From Candidatus Deferrimicrobiaceae bacterium (lineage in GTDB: Bacteria; Desulfobacterota; Deferrimicrobia; Deferrimicrobiales; Deferrimicrobiaceae), in NCBI GenBank assembly GCA_036504035.1, contig DASXVV010000014.1, positions 62,001 through 126,000 of the forward strand: a stretch of DNA of 64,000 nucleotides, in the 5' to 3' direction. Of the stretch, positions 46,385-55,173 are shown in pieces (position 1 is the first letter of the stretch; each line of letters opens with the position of its first letter). Under the pieces are notes generated by a model. It had not been told where the DNA came from. It did no database searches and saw nothing but the letters and a program-made list of their open reading frames with translations. Both the position numbers and the translations under genes were made by a program.

Positions 46385-47388
46385 ATGCGTTGCTTTGCCA
46401 TGGACCAGGCGTTCGGCATCGAAGGACTGAAGATGAAGGAGAGGGAGGTTCCAACGCCCGGCCCCGGCCAGATCCTGCTGCGGATGAAGGCCGCGTCGCT
46501 CAATTATCGCGACCTGCTCGTCGCGTGCGGCAACTATTCGCGGAGCCTTCCGTTCCCGCTGGTGCCGCTTTCCGACGGCGCGGGAGAAGTGGCCTCGACC
46601 GGCCCGGGCGTGACGCAGTGGAAGCAGGGAGACCGGGTGGTCTCGACCTTCTTCCAGGACTGGGAAGGGGGCGAGATCGGAGAGCGGGCCGCGAAATCGG
46701 CGCTCGGAGGGGCGCTCGACGGCGTCCTGTCCGAATACGTCGTTCTCGGGGAGCGGGGGGTCGTGGCGCTTCCGGCGGGCCTGACCTTCGAGGAAGGCGC
46801 CACGCTGCCGTGCGCCGCGCTGACCGCCTGGCACGCGCTCCGGAGCGGCGACCTGGCCTGCGGGGAGAGCGTGCTGACGATGGGATCGGGCGGCGTCTCG
46901 GTCTTCGCGATCCAGTTCGCTAGAGCTTCAGGCGCCCGGGTGATAGCCACGACCGGGAGCGAGGCCAAGATCGCCCGGCTGCAGGCGCTCGGCGCCTCCG
47001 ACGTCATCAATTACAAGACGGAGCCGAACTGGGAAGCGAATGTGCTCAAGGTCACCGGCCACCGGGGAGTCGACCAGGTCGTCGAGGTGGGAGGTGCGAA
47101 AACGCTGGGAAAGTCGCTTAAGGCCGTTCGCCCCGGAGGACATGTCAGCCTTATCGGGGTGCTGGCAGGCGGGGGGGGAGAGGTCAATCCGTTGCCGGCG
47201 GTCATGAAGGGCGTCCGGATCCAGGGGATCTTCGTCGGGTCGCGCGAGATGTTCGAGGCGATGAACCGGGCGATCGTACTTCACGGAATCAAGCCCGTCG
47301 TCGACCGGGTATTCCCGATGGCCGAGGCGCCGGAGGCCTATCGGTATATGGAGAGCGGCGCGCATTTCGGAAAGGTCGTGATCGCGAT

Positions 47389-47392
<4 letters not shown>
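46385..47392 (+). CDS. Zinc-type alcohol dehydrogenase / quinone oxidoreductase (MDR family)
   Basis: This 335-residue MDR protein has an N-terminal GroES-like domain (PGPGQILLRMKAASLNYRDL, SDGAGEVASTGPGV) and a Rossmann domain (VLTMGSGGVSVFAIQFARAS, ARVIATTGSEAKIARLQALG). The residues that bind catalytic zinc in classical alcohol dehydrogenases are not evident, which favours a zinc-free NAD(P)H quinone/enone reductase. ATG 46385 follows a GGGGGAGG site. In-frame ATGs at 46331/46334 lie in the divergent ilvBN promoter and were rejected. Its stop overlaps the uup stop in CTAG. Confidence 0.88.
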
Positions 47393-49332
<1,940 letters not shown>

Positions 49333-49444
49333 GGATGCTCCTCGATCGGTTAATTTTTCATTTTCCATCGCCCAGGCCGATTTCGCAACTCGACGTCGAA
49401 AGGAATAATGTGCGGTATTCTGCATCGCGTGACCCGAACAGGAC

Positions 49445-49450
49445 TATAAT
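49445..49450 (+). promoter_or_regulatory. -10 box upstream of cytochrome gene
   Basis: A consensus TATAAT in the divergent 144-base gap between uup and the cytochrome gene. No good -35 box at proper spacing was found, so an activator may be required. Confidence 0.4.
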
Positions 49451-49476
49451 TAATCTGCCGGAATTGGAGATGCGAG

Positions 49477-50163
49477 ATGGCCAGAATCGCGATCGTCGTC
49501 GTTTGCCTGTTCCTGCTGGCGCTGCCGGTGGCCGGAGCCGGGGATCCCGGCGACAACGAGATCCGGGCGAGCGGGTTCGTTTGCCGCACCATCTCGGTTC
49601 GCTCGGTCGCGGTCGTCACCCCGTTGACCGGCGTCTTCATCCCGGGGGCGCAGATCCGGTTCTTCGACGACACAGGGAACGTGTGCGGCACCGGGACGGT
49701 TCGTAGCGCCTATTCGGACCTGGCCTACGTCGCCGTCGATAACGTCTCGGTCGAGGCGCTCAAGAAAGGCTTCATCGCATCCGCCGGCAGCGGCGACAAT
49801 GAAGCAAAGATGCTCTGCGGGTACTCGATGAACCTGCCCATGGTGATCGAGAAGGGGAAGGAGGGGGGGCACACCGTTCCCCCCAACGTCGTGCGGATCA
49901 AGTACCACGACGACTCGACCAAGCCGGTCTGGTTCCGGCATTTCAAGCACGACATGGAGTGCCGGACCTGCCACCACCGGGTGCTCGACGCGAAGTGCGA
50001 TTCGTGTCACCCGATCGCCCGGCGGACCGGTAATCCCGAAAAGTGCCTCCGGGAGATTTGCACGGGCTGCCACAAGGAGCATGAGGACAAGACTTCCGAG
50101 TGCGGGTGGTGCCACAAGGACAAGCCCCCCTCTTCGAAGAACGGCAAGAACGGGGGGAAGTAG
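49477..50163 (+). CDS. Secreted tetrahaem c-type cytochrome
   Basis: This 228-residue periplasmic protein has a signal peptide (IAIVVVCLFLLALPVAGAG). Residues about 25-150 form a domain without haem motifs and with four scattered Cys. The C-terminal 70 residues carry four CxxCH haem sites (CRTCH, CDSCH, CTGCH, CGWCH) plus His ligands in FRHFKHD and KEHEDK, like class III cytochrome c3. It should carry electrons in the periplasm, in keeping with a metal- or sulphur-reducing lifestyle. The tail KDKPPSSKNGKNGGK is basic. Confidence 0.9.
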   Translation: MARIAIVVVCLFLLALPVAGAGDPGDNEIRASGFVCRTISVRSVAVVTPLTGVFIPGAQIRFFDDTGNVCGTGTVRSAYSDLAYVAVDNVSVEALKKGFIASAGSGDNEAKMLCGYSMNLPMVIEKGKEGGHTVPPNVVRIKYHDDSTKPVWFRHFKHDMECRTCHHRVLDAKCDSCHPIARRTGNPEKCLREICTGCHKEHEDKTSECGWCHKDKPPSSKNGKNGGK

Positions 50164-50178
50164 CCTTCCTGCCCGAAG

Positions 50179-50871
50179 TCAGTCGTTCTTCTTCAGCCGC
50201 TCAAGGAAGAAGGCGGCGCGCTCGCGAAGCGCCGGATCGGGGTCTTCGAGAAGCTTTTCGAGCGGCGAGAGTTCTTTGGGCGCGTTGTTCTGGATCGCCA
50301 GGGCGGCGGTTATCCGGACGATCGGGTTCTCGTCGGAAAGCGCCTTCCGCATCACGTCGAGCGCTTCGGGAAATTTCGAGAGAGTAAGGATGTTCGATGC
50401 CCGGACCTTGACGTCAGGGAATGGGCTCTTGAGCGCCGCGAGCAGGATTTCGACGGAGCGGTTGACTCCGATCATGCCCACAGCCTCGGTCGCGATCTCA
50501 CGGACGTTCCATTTGTCGTCCTTCATCGTCACTGCAAGGCCTTCGAGCGCCTCGGGGTTCTTCAGCTCTCCCAGAAGGCGCGCCGCGTTCATCCGGTTGT
50601 ACCAGTTCGGATCCTTCAACGCGGCGATTGCGTATTTCAGCGATCCGGGCGCTTTTCTTTCCTGCACAAGCTTGGTCAGCGCCCGGCTCCGGGCCAAAGA
50701 ATCGGGGCTTTCGAGCGTTTCCGTCAACTCTTCGATGGTCTGTTCCGCCGGGGGCGGGGCAGCTGCCGGGGCGGTTGTGGCGCAAAGGGCCACGAGCAGC
50801 GAGATGAGGATGGATGTCAGCCGGGCACGACTTCGGGGTGTGGCTCTCATGTCGGTTGAGTGAAATCGCAC
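50179..50871 (-). CDS. Secreted HEAT-repeat protein
   Basis: This 230-residue protein starts at GTG 50871 behind a GGAGG site. A signal peptide (TSILISLLVALCATTAPAAA) is followed by about five HEAT/PBS-lyase-like helical repeats (LKDPNWYNRMNAARLLGELK, VTMKDDKWNVREIATEAVGM, KSPFPDVKVRASNILTLSKF). It is probably a periplasmic scaffold. It converges on the cytochrome gene with a 15-base gap. No enzymatic function is implied. Confidence 0.82.
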   Translation of the reverse strand: MRFHSTDMRATPRSRARLTSILISLLVALCATTAPAAAPPPAEQTIEELTETLESPDSLARSRALTKLVQERKAPGSLKYAIAALKDPNWYNRMNAARLLGELKNPEALEGLAVTMKDDKWNVREIATEAVGMIGVNRSVEILLAALKSPFPDVKVRASNILTLSKFPEALDVMRKALSDENPIVRITAALAIQNNAPKELSPLEKLLEDPDPALRERAAFFLERLKKND

Positions 50872-50967
50872 AGGGTCCTCCATAAATATCGGTTGGCCTG
50901 ATCCTACAGCAAATCCCGTTCCCGTCAAATCCCCCGGGCGGCAAATTGCGACCCTAGACCCGGATTT

Positions 50968-50988
50968 GAGGTCACAATCTGTGACTTC
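50968..50988. repeat. Palindrome copy A (GTCACA-N3-TGTGAC)
   Basis: The core GTCACAATCTGTGAC (50971-50985) is a perfect six-base inverted repeat with three central bases, extended to nine base pairs with one mismatch. The same core occurs inverted at 51665-51679. Confidence 0.8.
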
Positions 50989-51014
50989 AAACACAGGGTG
51001 CGGACGTAATCGGA

Positions 51015-51035
51015 AAGATTACAATCTGTGATCTT
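51015..51035. repeat. Palindrome copy B (variant)
   Basis: GATTACAATCTGTGATC with flanking AA/TT: a nine-base-pair inverted repeat with one mismatch and the same ACAATCTGTGA centre as copy A, 47 bases from it. It lies upstream of the antitoxin promoter region. Confidence 0.7.
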
Positions 51036-51075
51036 AGACGTCGGGGGCGGCTGTATGACCCTTGAGATTGTCCCG

Positions 51076-51081
51076 TATAAA
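51076..51081 (+). promoter_or_regulatory. -10 box of the antitoxin gene
   Basis: TATAAA lies 33 bases before the antitoxin ATG and two bases before the paired TGTACA operator. The -35 region is poorly matched. Confidence 0.45.
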
Positions 51082-51082
51082 A

Positions 51083-51097
51083 TGTACACTATGTACA
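51083..51097. promoter_or_regulatory. YefM-type operator (paired TGTACA)
   Basis: TGTACA-CTA-TGTACA. TGTACA is the core hexamer bound by the YefM-YoeB complex of E. coli, and the two copies here (centres 9 bases apart) sit between the -10 box and the ribosome site of a YefM/Phd-family antitoxin gene, the expected place for autorepression. Confidence 0.7.
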
Positions 51098-51114
51098 GAT
51101 TTGGGAGGTGACAC

Positions 51115-51369
51115 ATGAAAATTGTATCCACGGTGAAGGCAAGGGAGACGTTTTCCGAAGTCGTTAACCGGGCGGCATTCGGCAAGGAAAGGGTAGTCCT
51201 CACCCGGCACGGCAAAGGGCTCGCGGCGGTCGTTCCCATCGAGGACCTGCGACTACTCGAAGCAATCGAAGACGAACAGGACATTCGAGACGCGCGGAAG
51301 GCACAGCGGGAGATTGCCAAGAAAGGCACGGTTCCTTTCGCTGACGTTAAAAAGGAACTCGGGCTGTAA
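51115..51369 (+). CDS. Type II antitoxin, Phd/YefM family
   Basis: This 84-residue protein has the YefM-type DNA-binding half MKIVSTVKARETFSEVVNRA with VVLTRHGKGLAAVVPIEDL, and a charged C-terminal tail that would wrap the toxin. A GGGAGGTG site precedes ATG 51115. The cognate RelE-family toxin frame begins three bases after the stop but is interrupted. The antitoxin looks intact and may now act only as a repressor or as protection against related toxins. Confidence 0.88.
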   Translation: MKIVSTVKARETFSEVVNRAAFGKERVVLTRHGKGLAAVVPIEDLRLLEAIEDEQDIRDARKAQREIAKKGTVPFADVKKELGL

Positions 51370-51372
51370 CCG

Positions 51373-51630
51373 ATGGCCTAATCGGTCGAACTTTCCCCGG
51401 CGGCTGTCCGGCAACTTCGGAAACTGTCCGAACCCGCGCGCAAACAAGTCGGGAAGGCAATCGACAAGATAGCGGAATCCCCCCGGCGTCGGGGCGTAAA
51501 GAAGCTGGCGGGAACGGAGGACCTCTACCGGTTCCGCGTCGGGGATTACCGCGTGGTGTTCACGGTCGAAGGCGAAAAGCTGATTGTCGTCGTGGTGAAG
51601 ATCGGCGACAGGAAAGAAGTGTATCGGTAG
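51373..51630 (+). pseudogene. RelE/ParE-type toxin with stop at codon 3
   Basis: The reading ATG GCC TAA then continues open for 82 codons as SVELSPAAVRQLRKLSEPAR ... GVKKLAGTEDLYRFRVGDYR ... KIGDRKEVYR and a TAG stop, a full RelE/ParE fold of usual length. The third codon, normally Tyr or similar (MAY-), is TAA. No alternative start lies before about codon 57. Everything after the nonsense codon is intact, so inactivation is recent or the base is an error. Confidence 0.85.
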
Positions 51631-51663
51631 GCGGAAGGCCTCGGCGCAAGAGAAAACGGAACT

Positions 51664-51680
51664 GGTCACAGATTGTGACC
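51664..51680. repeat. Palindrome copy C, inverted relative to A
   Basis: GGTCACA-GAT-TGTGACC, a perfect seven-base-pair inverted repeat. Its 15-base core is the exact reverse complement of copy A, so the antitoxin-toxin pair is bracketed by oppositely oriented copies. Confidence 0.8.
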
Positions 51681-51858
51681 GGCTCCCCATTCCGGGGATG
51701 GGCCGCCGCTGATCCCGGTGGCCGACAAGCGGGGTACCTCACCCCGTTTCCCCGGATCACCTTCGAGGATCGCAAGGAGGAAGCGGAACCGATTCCCCCC
51801 CCCAACAATACCCCCAGCAAGGAACCTCTTCCCGTGCCTTGGCCCCGCTTGCTCCCCC
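51681..51858. other. Degenerate stretch before the integrase remnant
   Basis: No convincing gene is seen. Short open frames (for example from 51675 and 51718) give Pro- and Arg-rich translations without family features. The sequence contains a run of nine C near 51800 and probably represents scrambled or deleted ends of the mobile-element remnant. Confidence 0.5.
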
Positions 51859-52256
51859 CGTAATTCTTACTCCGAACCATCGGGCCGGAACTTCTTCCTT
51901 TCTGTCGAGGAAGCCGGGGCGCTGCTGGCGGCCTGCCATTCGCACCATCGGCCCGTCGTGCTTTGCGCGCTCGAGACCGGCATGCGGAAGGCGGAAATTT
52001 TCGGGCTGCGATGGTCCGACATTCGAAACGGGATGGTCTACCTGCCGGGGGACCGGACGAAGAACGGGAAGCCGCGTGAGATCCCCGTCTCGAACCGGCT
52101 GGCGGAGGAGCTGAAACGGCTTCGGCGCCGCCAGGCTGAAAGATGAAGCGGTATGCGCACCTGACGCCGGAGCACAAACGGAAGGCCGTCGAGATGTTGC
52201 CGGAATGGAAGACGGCGGAAGTTACATGCCCCAAAACTGCCCCAAATGCGGGATGA
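51859..52256 (+). pseudogene. Tyrosine integrase remnant (internal deletion and frameshift)
   Basis: The first frame encodes the start of the catalytic domain of a phage-type tyrosine recombinase: GRNFFLSVEEAGALLAAC, then LETGMRKAEIFGLRWSDI with the first catalytic Arg, and TKNGKPREIPVSNRLAEEL. It stops at 52146. In another frame from 52143 comes MKRYAHLTPEHKRKAVEML, the C-terminal segment with the nucleophilic Tyr. The part between, about 70-80 residues with the H-x-x-R and H/W boxes, is missing, as is the N-terminal arm-binding domain. It points toward the tRNA-Leu, the usual integration arrangement. Confidence 0.85.
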
Positions 52257-52257
52257 C

Positions 52258-52294
52258 AAGAAAAAAGGGCCACGGGGGGAACCCCGTAACCCTT
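52258..52294 (-). terminator. Terminator-like hairpin beside att copy 1
   Basis: On the minus strand AAGGG-TT-ACGGGG pairs with CCCCGT-GG-CCCTT around TTCC and is followed by TTTTCTT. It would terminate transcripts leaving the truncated tRNA-Leu copy at 52304, so it may be the original downstream flank of the tRNA. Confidence 0.6.
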
Positions 52295-52303
52295 GGATTT
52301 ACT

Positions 52304-52324
52304 TGGTGCCGAAGGGGGGATTTG
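52304..52324 (-). repeat. Direct copy of tRNA-Leu 3' end (att-like)
   Basis: 21 bases identical to 52509-52529, the 3' end of the tRNA-Leu gene including CCA. This is the signature of site-specific integration into the tRNA. The remaining tRNA arms are absent here. Confidence 0.85.
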
Positions 52325-52431
52325 CCTCCGCGGCCCGCACATCCTGTGCGCGCCGCTCCGGCCCGGGTCGCCGGCCTTCCGCCTGCATCCATGCAGGCTG
52401 ATCCTCGCTATTCGCTCGGCGGCGGTCTCCC

Positions 52432-52453
52432 GTTCAAATCCCCCCCTTCGGCA
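52432..52453 (+). repeat. Inverted copy of tRNA-Leu 3' end
   Basis: GTTCAAATC followed by a C run and TTCGGCA repeats the T-arm and acceptor end of the tRNA-Leu in the opposite orientation, with one extra C. It lies between the two direct copies. Confidence 0.7.
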
Positions 52454-52460
52454 TAGGGAA

Positions 52461-52498
52461 AACGAAAAAGAGCCCCGCGATTTTCGTCGTGGGGCTCT
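52461..52498 (-). terminator. Terminator downstream of tRNA-Leu
   Basis: On the minus strand AGAGCCCC pairs with GGGGCTCT around a 14-base loop, followed by TTTTCGTTTT. It lies 11 bases past the tRNA CCA. Confidence 0.82.
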
Positions 52499-52508
52499 CA
52501 ACATTTTC

Positions 52509-52597
52509 TGGTGCCGAAGGGGGGATTTGAACCCCCACGAGCTTGCACTCACCAGACCCTGAATCTGGCGCGTCTGCCAGTTCCGCCACTTCGGCAC
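52509..52597 (-). tRNA. tRNA-Leu (anticodon CAG)
   Basis: A class II tRNA read on the minus strand: acceptor GTGCCGA/TCGGCAC (with one further pair), anticodon stem CCAGA/TCTGG with loop TTCAGGG, long variable arm, T arm with GTTCAAATC and encoded CCA. The anticodon CAG occupies 52559-52561 and reads CUG, likely the most used Leu codon here. Confidence 0.96.
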
Positions 52598-52759
52598 GCT
52601 TGGAAAGCGGGATTAACGATTATAGCAAACGATTTATCCGATTCAAGCGATAAGTTGGGAATCGAATCGCGCCCTGCGCAATCCGGCAGGGATGCCGGTA
52701 TGATTGTCTGGAAACGCAGCCCCTCCCGGAATGGCAACGGGTGCTGCGAAGGGGGAAGC

Positions 52760-55012
52760 GTGACGAGGGACCAGGCTTACTGGGAACGGTGGCTCAAGGC
52801 CAATGCCGACCGGCTTCGGGGCGATATGCAGACGGCCAGGGACTGGTACAAGGCGGCTGAGGTCGAGAAGGGGGAGCGGCGTGCGTTCAAGGCGGCGCTG
52901 CGCGGCCTCGGGGAAGAAGGCGTGCGGAGCCGCAAGGGCCACAATGTCACCGGCCCCCGGAATGCGCGCGGCGCAAAAACGCATGGCGGAACGGCCGCGA
53001 CCGGGGAGTCGGGGGGCAGGAAAAATGAGGCAAGCGACGGCGCCGTATGGGAGGGGCACCTTCGCGTGACGCGGGAAGGGCGCTTTCTCGTCGTTCCCGA
53101 ATTGCCGGATGCCCCCGCCGTGCGCGTGTCGGGCGACGACCTGGGGGACGCGTTGCCGAAGGACCGGGTCCAGGTCCGGCTCGAGTCCCCGCGCCGCCGG
53201 GGGCCTGCCGCCGCGCCGCAGGGGCGCATCGTCCGCGTCGTCGAGCGCGGCATCCGCACGTTCGTCGGCCGGTTCGCCCCGGTCGGCACGCGCAGCTTCG
53301 TCCGTTACCGGGACCGGGAGGCCGATCTTCACCTCCCCGTCGAGGTGCCGCGCGGGCTTTCGCCCGAAGCGAACGACCTGGTGCTGGCCGAGATCACCGA
53401 CTACCCGTCGAAGGGGCGGGAAGGCCGCGCGACGTTGATCCGCGTGCTGGGACGCGAGCACACGATGGACACGCTCTTCCTGGCCGTGACGCACGCACGC
53501 GAGCTGCCCGTCGAATTTTCCCGGGAGGCGCTCCGGGAGGCGGACGCCCTGCCTCCCGAGGTGCACTACTCCCCCGGCGCGGACGCGGAAGCCCTCCCGC
53601 GCGTCGACCTGCGCCACCTTCCATTCGTCACGATCGACGGAGACGACGCCCGCGACTTCGACGACGCGGTGTGCCTCGTCAAGGAAGGGAAACGGCGCAC
53701 GCTCTACGTCGCGATCGCCGATGTGGCCCATTATGTGCGCGTCGCCTCCCCGATCGACCGCGACGCGTACGCCCGCGGCACCAGCGTCTATTTCCCCGAC
53801 CGCGCAGTTCCGATGCTGCCGCCAGCGCTGTCCGAAGGGTTGTGCAGCCTCAAGCCCGGCGTGGACCGGCTGACCATGACGGCCGAGATCCCGATCGACG
53901 CCGAAGGGAAGACGGGCAAGCCCTCGTTCTGTGCCTCCGTCATCCGAAGCCGCGAGCGTCTCACCTACGCCCGGGTCCACGACTTCCTCGCAGGGAAACC
54001 GGAGGCGCGGGAAAAGGCGGCGATTCCGCCGGAGGTGGCGCCGATGCTTGGCGATATGGCCGCGCTGGCGGACGCGCTGACCCGTCTCCGGTCCGGCCGC
54101 GGGTCGCTCGATTTCGATCTGCCCGAGGCGCGCATCGGCGTCGAAGGGGGGAAGCCGGTGTCCATCTCGGTCGACCCGCGCTGGGAATCGCACCGGCTCA
54201 TCGAGGAGTTCATGCTGCTGGCGAACACCGCGGTCGCCGAATTCCTTTCCGACCGGGGGCTGCCGTTCCTATTCCGGATCCACGAGCCGCCGACCGAGGA
54301 GAAGATCGAGGCGTTCGAGAACGCCGCTGCGAAGTTGCTGAAGCGCGTCCGCGTCACCGAGCGCAAGGACCTGGCCGCCCGGCTGCAGGCCTGGGTCGCG
54401 CTGGCCAAGGGCGGCAAGTACGAGAAGCACGTCAGCATGCTGATGCTCAGGAGCCTCATGCTCGCCAGGTACACCCCGGAGCGCATCGGCCACTTCGGAC
54501 TGGCGCTCGCCCGGTACACCCATTTCACCTCGCCGATCCGGCGCTACCCGGACCTGATCGTCCACCGGATGCTCATGGCCGCCCTGGGCGACCGGGAACA
54601 GACCGACTACGTCCGGCATCTCGAGGAAAACGGGGAAAGCGTCGGGGAACAGCTGTCCGGCCGCGAGCGGGCGGCGACCGATGCCGAGCGCGACCTCGAG
54701 CGGCGCGCCAAGGCGCTCTTCATGGCCGGGCACATCGGGGAGACCTTCACAGGAGTCGTCTCCTCCATCGTCCGTTTCGGTTTCTTCGTGGAGCTCGACG
54801 CGCTGCTCATCGACGGGTTCGTCCACGTCTCGACGCTGCGGGACGACGATTACCGCTATTCCGCCGACGCGAACGAATGGGTCGGCAGCTATCGCCGCCG
54901 CCGGTTCGCGCTGGGCGACCGTGTTTCCGTCCGCGTACGGCGAGCCGATCCGGACCGGGGGGAGATCGACCTGCTCCTCGATCAGCCGACCGCGGGGATA
55001 ATGGCGCGATAG
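52760..55012 (+). CDS. rnr: Ribonuclease R
   Basis: This 3'-5' exoribonuclease degrades structured RNA and helps trans-translation. From GTG 52760 (GGGGGAAGC site) it has 750 residues: an N-terminal region (helical, then cold-shock-like folds to about 220), the RNB catalytic domain with the acidic cluster IDGDDARDFDDAV near 291-303 and HFTSPIRRYPDLIVHRML, and a C-terminal S1 domain (FTGVVSSIVRFGFFVELDAL). The frame is open back across the tRNA-Leu gene, which is an artefact; ATG 52700 is a possible alternative start. No basic C-terminal tail is present. Confidence 0.94.
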   Translation: MTRDQAYWERWLKANADRLRGDMQTARDWYKAAEVEKGERRAFKAALRGLGEEGVRSRKGHNVTGPRNARGAKTHGGTAATGESGGRKNEASDGAVWEGHLRVTREGRFLVVPELPDAPAVRVSGDDLGDALPKDRVQVRLESPRRRGPAAAPQGRIVRVVERGIRTFVGRFAPVGTRSFVRYRDREADLHLPVEVPRGLSPEANDLVLAEITDYPSKGREGRATLIRVLGREHTMDTLFLAVTHARELPVEFSREALREADALPPEVHYSPGADAEALPRVDLRHLPFVTIDGDDARDFDDAVCLVKEGKRRTLYVAIADVAHYVRVASPIDRDAYARGTSVYFPDRAVPMLPPALSEGLCSLKPGVDRLTMTAEIPIDAEGKTGKPSFCASVIRSRERLTYARVHDFLAGKPEAREKAAIPPEVAPMLGDMAALADALTRLRSGRGSLDFDLPEARIGVEGGKPVSISVDPRWESHRLIEEFMLLANTAVAEFLSDRGLPFLFRIHEPPTEEKIEAFENAAAKLLKRVRVTERKDLAARLQAWVALAKGGKYEKHVSMLMLRSLMLARYTPERIGHFGLALARYTHFTSPIRRYPDLIVHRMLMAALGDREQTDYVRHLEENGESVGEQLSGRERAATDAERDLERRAKALFMAGHIGETFTGVVSSIVRFGFFVELDALLIDGFVHVSTLRDDDYRYSADANEWVGSYRRRRFALGDRVSVRVRRADPDRGEIDLLLDQPTAGIMAR

Positions 55013-55078
55013 CATACCTGCGGAACCGGAACAGGAGATCGGCGGGCCTATCGCCTTCTGCAATGTGCAGCGGCATAT

Positions 55079-55087
55079 TGCTATAAT
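55079..55087 (+). promoter_or_regulatory. Extended -10 promoter of the ArnT-like gene
   Basis: TGC-TATAAT is a perfect extended -10 element. The -35 region (about 55058) matches weakly, which extended -10 promoters tolerate. Transcription would start near 55094, 80 bases before the ATG. Confidence 0.65.
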
Positions 55088-55173
55088 TTCCTTTGCCGGA
55101 TTGTTAAAGTGATTCGTCCCCTGACCTCTACGTTGCATGACAATCGCCGGGCCCGAATTATTCAGGGAAACCA

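Noticed and set aside
51675-51863. Small plus-strand frame ending PVPWPRLLPP
   Set aside because: Pro-rich translation without family features inside a scrambled element; no ribosome site.
52205-52562. Short frames between the integrase scar and tRNA-Leu
   Set aside because: They read through terminators and tRNA-derived repeats, so their apparent peptides are repeat artefacts.
52511-52759. Upstream extension of the RNase R frame
   Set aside because: It would translate across the tRNA-Leu gene in antisense; a proper ribosome site precedes GTG 52760.
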